The notes under the pieces were generated by a model that made no database searches, was not told the DNA's origin, and was given only the letters and a program-made list of their open reading frames with translations. This document shows positions 38,001 through 64,000 of a stretch of DNA of 64,000 bases, piece by piece. The first letter of the stretch is position 1. Every line of letters starts with the position of its first letter. Position numbers and translations under genes: made by a program. The stretch comes from Xiphias gladius (lineage: Eukaryota; Chordata; Actinopteri; Istiophoriformes; Xiphiidae). The stretch is taken from NCBI RefSeq assembly GCF_016859285.1, contig NC_053422.1:19014501-19078500 (forward strand). The letters are read 5' to 3'.

Positions 38001-40011
38001 TACACAGAGAGAAGACAGCCCTTCTACCGCTTCATCACAACGGTGAGTCAATTCAGCCCTGGGATTTGCCAGAAACCAAAACCTGTGGCAAAAGGCTTTT
38101 ATTAATGTTCATTTATTTAAATTCAAGGCCGTTCAAGGTCTTAAAAACAGTGAAAGCAATGATTTTAGGTTTTAAACACTACCTCAAAGCTGTTCAGAAT
38201 CAGTACTATATTTTTACCCTTGCTAGTGGCATGGGTCTCCCGGGATGTTAGTTTCAGTCAGTTGGTTGGTCAACCACTTATGTCCAGACTGAAATATCTC
38301 AACAACTGATCGCTAGATTGCTATGAGATTTGGTAGATATCCAAAAAATGTTTTTAAAAACTGTCTAATACTTTCCCCTTAATAACTCCAAATACCTGGA
38401 AAACAAATTTTAGCATGTTAACGCAAGACTAAGATGGTAAACATGGCTAAACCTCAACATTTTTAACATTGTCCTTGTGAGCATTTTAGCATGCTGAAGT
38501 TAGCATTTAGTTCAAAGCACTGCTGTGCCTAAGTACAGCCTCAAAAGGCTGCTAGCAGACTAGCTGTAGACTTGTCTTGTTCTATTAATGTAAAAAAAAT
38601 GTTTAAGTAAAATGTGAAAGCAGTTGCACGTCATTCCTCTGACGATTTTTAGCCTCTTTCGGGCCATTGTTTCACTAGTACGGCCCACACCGTAGCTGTT
38701 TCGATTTACTCTGAGCACTCTCATCAATGCTGTTTTCAGCAGGCGACGGTTTTCCACAAAACATCTCTGACAAACCCATTGACTGTAGACTACCTGCCAA
38801 AACAAAGTTAGTGATTAGCTTGTGAACTTAGCAAACATTTAGCAGCTAAAGAGCTAGATATTTTCCTTAGGAGATGGTAAAAACCAAAAACTGAGCCAAA
38901 AGGAGAGTGATTGTACTTGTTTTCATCAGGTGGCCAGAAACACTACCTCAAGTAAATGGATATGTTGCTCAGTGTCTGCTGGGTGTGTAAAAAGGCAACT
39001 TTTAGCTACCATGTCAGCCAAAACAACTATAATTACAGCTCCTTGTGTGGCTTCTATAACAGTAAAAAAATCAGTTAATGTAAAACTTATCTCTTCTTTT
39101 TGAGTAAGAAATTGGAATGGACACACAGTATCTCACAAAACCTAAATTGGGACTACTGCTGTACTTTCCCACTTCTCAAATTTACTTGTATGATTTTAGG
39201 TTTCGGTTTTTTATATTCGTCTCATAAGGTCTTTTGAAGTCATAAATTTAAAGAAATATTTCAGCGTTTTTGGAAATAGGCTCATTTGCCTTCTTTCTGA
39301 GAGTTAGAGTAGAATACGAAAGCTGTATGGTTAAAATATGGTAAAATTAAGATCGGAAACCGGGGTAAAAACAGCAATCCCGGCTCTGTCCGAAGCTTTC
39401 AAAATCTGTCTACCAGCACCTTTAAAGCTAATAGAAAGGTTATATTTTGTTTGTTTTATTTGTTGATTCCTTTTTACTCCTGAATTACTTTTATCTGCTT
39501 CCACTCCCCACCTGATGCTGTCGGTTGAGGAATTTTGACTAAGCCTGTACCACCTCATCAGGAAAGTTTCCGGCTGACTGATAATGCAGTCAAGACTAAA
39601 TTGGCTGCGTAGCTGATGAGCTACACCGTTATTTGTCTGTTGTTTGCTTAGGTTTATCTTGACTTAAGGCACTGGTAGGAGATGACTGTGCTTATAGTGT
39701 GATTATGAGTCATGGCTAAAGATTGAGAGTCAAGCAGCAGCAGAGCTCTCTGCTAGATTCCAGCGCATACTGACGCGTCAGTGTAATGTATTGTTATGAT
39801 TAAATGTGATTAAAGCCTGCTGATGTTGAGCCATTTATAACCGGAGAACAAAACATCAAAGCTCGTAAACATTGAGATTGACAAAATAACTTGTTTTCCG
39901 TAGATCTGTGCCATTGTTGGAGGGACGTTCACAGTCGCAGGCATCATCGACTCTTGTATATTCACCGCCTCAGAGGCCTGGAAGAAGATCCAGATAGGAA
40001 AAATGTCATGA
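21318..40011 (+). CDS. ergic1: ERGIC1 (ERGIC-32), ER-Golgi intermediate compartment protein 1, complete, 10 exons
   Basis: Exons are 21318-21337, 29479-29540, 32749-32821, 33350-33444, 35704-35828, 36474-36578, 36673-36733, 36989-37089, 37920-38042 and 39904-40011. All borders are GT-AG and phases agree. The product is 290 aa, the same length as human ERGIC1. It is a two-pass membrane protein that cycles between ER and Golgi with ERGIC2 and ERGIC3 and helps early secretory traffic. The start MPFDVRRFDIYRKVPKDLTQ is the conserved cytosolic N-terminus. TM1 is about residues 27-47 (ILCCVFILFLFLSELTGF). The luminal domain carries INKVPGNFHVSTHS, ALGGADRLSSN and YSHTGRIIPAIWFRYDLSPI. TM2 is about 256-276 (ICAIVGGTFTVAGIIDSCIF), followed by a short basic tail KKIQIGKMS. 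Intron 1 is long (8.1 kb). The gene is divergent from DUSP1 and convergent with FLT4. Confidence 0.97.
22140..22194. repeat. (AT)n microsatellite
   Basis: About 27 perfect AT units following an A-rich stretch. It is the longest pure AT run in the window. Confidence 0.97.
22415..23417 (-). mobile_element. Decayed Tc1/mariner-type DNA transposon
   Basis: Terminal inverted repeats starting CAGCTCTGGAAAAA are visible at both ends (left from 22,415; right, reverse complement, ending 23,417). They match over about the first 27 bases with one difference, and both ends are flanked by TA, the Tc1 target site. The element is about 1.0 kb, shorter than an intact Tc1-like element (about 1.2-1.6 kb in fish). 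Inside, on the minus strand, lies the C-terminal part of a transposase. The N-terminal DNA-binding part is missing, so the copy cannot encode an intact transposase. Confidence 0.93.
22720..23395 (-). pseudogene. Tc1-like transposase remnant (truncated, frameshifted)
   Basis: The clean frame 23,241-22,720 (173 aa) carries the DDE catalytic core: the second Asp in FFQQDNAPCHTA and the Glu in SPDLNPIENLW. The first catalytic Asp (in VIFSDESS, near 23,250-23,270) lies upstream in a different frame, so a frameshift separates it. The paired-like helix-turn-helix region is absent, because only about 150 bases remain before the terminal repeat. Family: Tc1/mariner DD34E. The reading is clear from the motifs; loss of activity is inferred from the truncation. 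Confidence 0.9.
24790..25085 (+). repeat. Interspersed repeat, family A (copy 3)
   Basis: It contains 'gattagttgatcaactgat', 'cagctattttgataatc' and 'tttttcaagcaagaaatc', diverged from the copies at 2600 and 12,920. Confidence 0.55.
26500..27110 (-). mobile_element. 5'-truncated non-LTR retrotransposon (LINE) fragment
   Basis: Minus-strand frames at 27,092-26,901 and 26,764-26,513 read as parts of one reverse transcriptase: PQGSILGPLL, then the active-site FTDDTNLF (usual form FADD), then downstream KYIGLFFMLSHFLP and SYINYCNVIWCNTIPSYLEK, typical of the RT thumb and linker. Frames are broken between the two parts. The 5' end is lost just upstream of PQGSILGP. The clade is probably the CR1/L2/Rex1 group of fish LINEs, from memory of the thumb motif. 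It lies antisense to ERGIC1 in intron 1. Confidence 0.8.
27141..27193. repeat. Perfect 16-bp inverted repeat with a 21-nt loop
   Basis: Arm 'ttcctcccatacatat' (27,141-27,156) is the exact reverse complement of 27,178-27,193. It lies immediately beyond the 5'-truncated end of the LINE fragment, inside ERGIC1 intron 1. Confidence 0.9.
29765..30170. repeat. Fold-back interspersed repeat, family B (copy 1)
   Basis: The left part holds 'gccaggagactgtaagctta' and the right part holds 'ggacagagccaggctagctg' and 'tgctaagcttagcaaacta', in an inverted arrangement. Related copies lie at about 39,235-39,560 and 58,000-58,530. From memory it is a frequent percomorph repeat recognised by 'gctaagctaagctaac'. 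Confidence 0.6.
31939..32003. repeat. (CA)n microsatellite after a poly-C run
   Basis: About 32 CA units with one 'ta' interruption, preceded by nine C residues. Confidence 0.97.
35215..35570 (+). repeat. Interspersed repeat, family A (copy 4)
   Basis: It contains 'gattagtcaaacaacaac', 'tgattaatttatcatttta' and ends 'taattagttgcagttc'. It matches the family pattern described at 2600-2815. Confidence 0.6.
38250..38580 (+). repeat. Interspersed repeat, family C (copy 1)
   Basis: It contains 'gactgaaatatctcaacaac', 'gctatgagatttggtagat', 'agcatgctgaagttagcat' and 'gtgcctaagtacagcctc'. The same ordered blocks recur in a longer copy at about 61,797-62,540 and as a short piece near 57,935-57,990. 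Confidence 0.75.
39235..39560. repeat. Interspersed repeat, family B (copy 2, partial)
   Basis: It contains 'aaatatttcagcgtttttgg' and 'ggctctgtccgaagc' followed by 'ctaccagcacctttaaagct', matching the block order in the copies at 29,765 and 58,000. Confidence 0.55.
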
Positions 40012-40275
40012 GGATCGCTCCTCACCTCCCCCAACACATCTTATTTATAAGTGCAAAAGTGAATAGCCTGCTAGCTAAATCCAATCCTGCTTGAACCAAC
40101 ATCCATGTGGAGATGTTATCACCGTGACCAATGAAATGGCTCCAGCACTCGATCTAACTACCAGGCTAAACGCCACTACTGCATCTCGGTTACTGAAGCT
40201 CTTCTCAGGCTCCATCTGATCTGCTGATGTGTGGACGCTGAGGATCACATCTATGCTTCTTGCATCTTCAGTGTC

Positions 40276-40319
40276 AGGAGAGGAGAGGAGAGGAGAGTAG
40301 AGGAGAGGAGTGGAGAGGG
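40276..40319. repeat. (GGAGA)n tandem tract
   Basis: About eight pentamers of 'ggaga' with two variant units, in the presumed ERGIC1 3'UTR. Confidence 0.9.
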
Positions 40320-41125
40320 AAGCTCTTTGGTGACCGTGGAGATGAAGTCTAAAGTACCACGTTACAGAGTTCAACCAGTATGGGTGTTTTAAAGGCTGTA
40401 GCTGGTATTTTTAGAATGAAGTTAAAAAAAAAAAATAGATGAGATTTCTGCAGATATTCAATATTTCAAATATGATCAAGCACCCTGTGACACAAATTTG
40501 TGCACTCCACATGTATCCAATCATAGGGAAAATTTCTATTCATGGCTGAATGATTTACAGATTTTAAAAAAGGGGGTGAAATCAAAATGTATTATTTACT
40601 ATATTCTTTTTTTGACCCAATCTACTAGTCAGCCTGAATATCACTTTAACTGTACTGTGTTTATTTCCCCAATACTGCAAAAGGGAGTGATTATTTGAAG
40701 GAGATGTTGTTCTTTTTTATAAACCTGTACCTGTACCACATAACTACATTTTATATCATGTAACATGAGTTTTTTTCATCCAGTCTGCCATTTTATCTCC
40801 AGTATTCAAACTGTGTGCCTTTGGGTTTACTGTTCCACCATACAGCATTATCATCAGCTCTCATTAGTTTGTTTCAGTGGCTGCCACTAAAACCATTGTT
40901 TTCACAGGTTATTTCATGCCTGTTACAGCTACAGTATCTGTGTAGTTAATTTTTTTTCAATTATTATTATTTTTTAATACAGGGATCATTGTTTACCTTT
41001 CAATCCATTTATACCAAACATTTCATCAACAGTATTGAAGGTCCTGGTTTTGACTTATTCCATTCTATTTCAATGATAGCAAAAAATATAGTGAATGTCT
41101 TTTTTTTTCCCTAAGAGATAAATTG

Positions 41126-41168
41126 ATTTTTTTTTTTTTTTTTTTTTTTTTGTTTGTTTTTTGTTTTT
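41126..41168. repeat. Poly-T tract
   Basis: About 25 T residues followed by further T runs separated by G. Confidence 0.95.
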
Positions 41169-42267
41169 TTACACGGTACGTGAATGTGTTTACTGATTAT
41201 TGTTTCATGAAGTTGTAAACTGTTGTAAACTGTAAAGGTTTGGTTTTGTAAGGAGAGAACAAGTAGGCCAAGATGTTCTTCCTCTTTGGTCATTAGTTTT
41301 TCTTTTATACCATTGTTACCACAGCTTCTCTTATCAAGGACAGTGATAATCACAAGCCCTCAGATCTGGTCTTTGTACTGTAAAGGTCAATAATTTTCTG
41401 TTCCATCTCAACTTACTCTGTAACGCTATGTGTTCCTCAAGTAAAGGTACCATAGAAAACACTGATTGTTGTAAACTTAATGCCTTTAGATTGCCATAAA
41501 CTGGCTGACATTTATTCTACCAGTTTTAACAACTTTTATTGTGGTTTTAACTGCTTATACAAATCTATTCTGACAGTTTATTAGATAGATCTGTTTTAGA
41601 GATTACAAAGGAATTTGGACTGTTTTTCACCTGAAACCGACAGTTTACTGACCTTATCCAGGCACCCCTATCCATAATTATTCACAGAAACTGAAAGTGG
41701 AACATTTGCCCCTCTGAATTCATAACATGATTTAAGCTATGTCGGCTGTGATTGCAGTATGAAGTGGACCTTGCACTCAAGACACTGCTCATTTCCCTCA
41801 GCTAGTGGCCACAGTCAATACCCTGCAGGTTGTCATTTGTGATGTGAGTAGGTAAGAGGGTGTTAAGCTGTCACAGCTGTCATTATGCTTACGTCCAGCT
41901 CTGATAAGAGGTGCTTAGTGTGAGTCACTCCTTTATTCACCCCAGATCCCTGTGTTTACCTCCGTCACTTATTCCTTGTTCATGGCGTTGTGTATCCAAG
42001 CATTTCCACCTCCTCTATATGAGACAGATACCACAAATACATGCCTGTTTCGTTGATTGGTCTATTACATGGATCATCGCAGAGCTGGTGGCTCTAGCTC
42101 GACGTGGACCTGTAATTTATCCAAGCGTCACAAATGGAAATTTGCACCAAAAAGCTGTACTTCACTGGATTAATGACAGATCCAGCTCTGACTTTCAATT
42201 AATCAGAGGGAGAAGAGTGAGAAGATAAATTTCTTTATTTCTTCCCATATGAGTCATAATTTGTACA

Positions 42268-42273
42268 AATAAA
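42268..42273 (+). terminator. ergic1: Candidate ERGIC1 polyadenylation signal AATAAA
   Basis: The first canonical plus-strand hexamer seen downstream of the ERGIC1 stop. It lies only about 130 bp from the FLT4 signal on the other strand. Confidence 0.4.
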
Positions 42274-42404
42274 GGAAGAATACTCTGTATATAAAAGATA
42301 AAAATATAAATGTGTGAATAGAAAATACTTAGGGTTTGATTTTGTCATAATGCTGCCACCCAGTGGCTGGTTAGAGGAACTTCAGGCACATAGAGCTCAG
42401 TCTG

Positions 42405-42410
42405 TTTATT
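42405..42410 (-). terminator. flt4: Candidate FLT4 polyadenylation signal AATAAA
   Basis: TTTATT on the plus strand, 248 bp beyond the FLT4 stop codon. A further minus-strand AATAAA lies at 42,234-42,239 and could give a longer 3'UTR that runs into the ERGIC1 3' end. Confidence 0.55.
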
Positions 42411-42657
42411 GAGGCGTCAGTCCGAAAGGAGAGAGTAAGAACTTTGAGATGAGTAGAGGTTAGCTCTGGTCAGGAGGATCTATAATCTGATCTTAATCAA
42501 TACATGACTAGTTACATGTCAACACTGGGATGTTACTAAGAGTCTACACGCCTCCCATGACCTGAGCTGTCTGTCCACCTGCCCACTTTCTTTTTTTTTT
42601 TTTCTTTTTTTTTTGTTAAAACCCCTTCCGCGTTTTCGGGCTGCATCGTTGGTAAGA
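42411..42657 (-). other. flt4: FLT4 3'UTR
   Basis: A short 3'UTR between the TAA (42,658-42,660) and the AATAAA at 42,405-42,410. It carries a poly-A-like run on the minus strand (poly-T at 42,590-42,614 on the plus strand). Confidence 0.6.
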
Positions 42658-63028
<20,371 letters not shown>

Positions 63029-64000
63029 CTGTCCAGGAAAAACGAAAAAGGGGGAGGGAAAAACAGAGCGACAGGGGGAGGGAGACAGTGAGAGAGGTCA
63101 CGGTGACATCGTCAGCAGTTTTTCCTTCCTCGCTGGATCAGAGGAAATGACTTTCCTTGGACTAGAGGAGCCATCCCACTATAAAAAGGCTGTCTATCAA
63201 AAGCTTACAGTGTTAACATTCATGTGCCAAGCTATATATCAGTGAAGGAAATTAAAGTGAAGCCTCAAGTCAAGATAAGAGAGAAAAGGCAAGAAAGCTC
63301 TGGACACTGGCCAAGGTCTCTGATATTCAAGCCACCTCTCTCTGCAGTCACTGGAAATGACATGGACTATAAAAAGAAAAAACACGTATGTTGGTGATGT
63401 CTATGCAGCAGACTGTGATTGCCTGATTGTTTAAACGCTCCATTAGCGTTCAGTGTGAAGACTCACTCGCAGTTTCTCCTATGACTGATGCGGCTGTTAC
63501 TTTTGGCCAGCAGCGGTGGGTATGAGTTTCCTTTTTCTCTCTGAAGTGAGAGGTGAATGATCTCACACAACATAGCAAAGAGCCTCCGGGTCTCTCAGAG
63601 TTCGCTTCCAATGCCTCCACTTTAAATCTTGTCTCTTCATCTTTGTTTCCTAAAATTTAATTATGACTTGTCTTCTCCTCCTTTTCTTTCTTTTCTTTTA
63701 ATACTGCGAGCACAATGGCACACATCACTGCACAAAAAGGGGAGCTGTTTTTAAGGAATTGACATAATGAAATAAAATTATTGAAATTAAAAAGCATTAA
63801 GGCGTAATTGGCTCAATGACTGCCATGCAGAATTATGGCAACAATGCAGTTAGCCTAGCACCACCTTTGATTTCTAATGTCTCTTTCAACAAGAGCACAG
63901 CCTCAAATCTACTTTAAATATTTGTGCATGGTTGATTGTGAAGTCAAGGTTTATATGATCCTCAACATTTGACTGAAATACTAGAGGAGACTGAATGCTT
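63029..64000 (-). other. flt4: FLT4 intron running off the right edge
   Basis: Upstream of the first visible Ig3 exon. I find no Ig2 exon with a plausible frame and splice borders in these 970 bases, so the five or so 5' exons lie beyond the window. Confidence 0.7.

Larger units (their letters stand above)
32822..39903 (+). other. ergic1: ERGIC1 introns 3-9, repeat content
   Basis: These introns (between the listed exons) hold an AT run (about 33,450-33,480), a family A repeat (about 35,215-35,570), a TG run (about 36,436-36,455), a family C repeat (38,250-38,580) and a family B fragment (39,235-39,560). Intron 6 is only 94 bp. No other exon is recognised. Confidence 0.7.
40012..42290 (+). 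other. ergic1: ERGIC1 3'UTR (approximate)
   Basis: This is the sequence after the TGA at 40,009-40,011. The first plus-strand AATAAA that I find is at 42,268-42,273, which would give a 3'UTR of about 2.3 kb. Earlier polyadenylation at a variant signal is possible. It holds a GGAGA tandem tract (40,276-40,319) and long poly-T runs (about 41,100-41,168). Confidence 0.5.

Overview
The window is vertebrate nuclear DNA, almost certainly from a teleost fish and probably a percomorph. It has intron-split genes with GT-AG borders, many CA/TG microsatellites, a decayed Tc1-like transposon, LINE remnants and several interspersed repeat families that I know from memory to be common in bony fish. The protein sequences are fish-like orthologues of human 5q35 genes.

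Layout, left to right. Bases 1-13,300 carry no recognised complete gene. The only coding signal there is a candidate first exon on the minus strand (5568-5676, an MGN... start inside a CpG-rich block); its gene would continue past the left edge. DUSP1 (MAP kinase phosphatase 1) follows on the minus strand: 4 exons, complete, 363 aa, with a TATA box and a palindromic CRE upstream. About 5 kb further right, and divergent from DUSP1, is ERGIC1 on the plus strand: 10 exons, 290 aa, complete, with a CpG-rich promoter that also carries a palindromic CRE. ERGIC1 runs tail to tail into FLT4 (VEGFR-3) on the minus strand. Twenty-five FLT4 exons are visible, from the third Ig domain to the stop codon. 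The 5' exons (signal peptide, Ig1, Ig2) lie beyond the right edge.

The genes have unrelated jobs: DUSP1 dephosphorylates nuclear MAP kinases, ERGIC1 is an ER-Golgi cargo-cycling membrane protein, and FLT4 is the lymphatic and venous VEGF-C/D receptor. Their adjacency is best read as conserved synteny rather than a pathway. The points most worth a second look are a probable GC-AG intron in FLT4, two possible FLT4 C-termini, the unidentified myristoylation-type first exon, CREs at both ends of the DUSP1/ERGIC1 divergent interval, and four perfect inverted repeats that could form hairpins. I found no clearly novel biological system. All exon borders were read by eye and checked for phase, not confirmed by transcripts.
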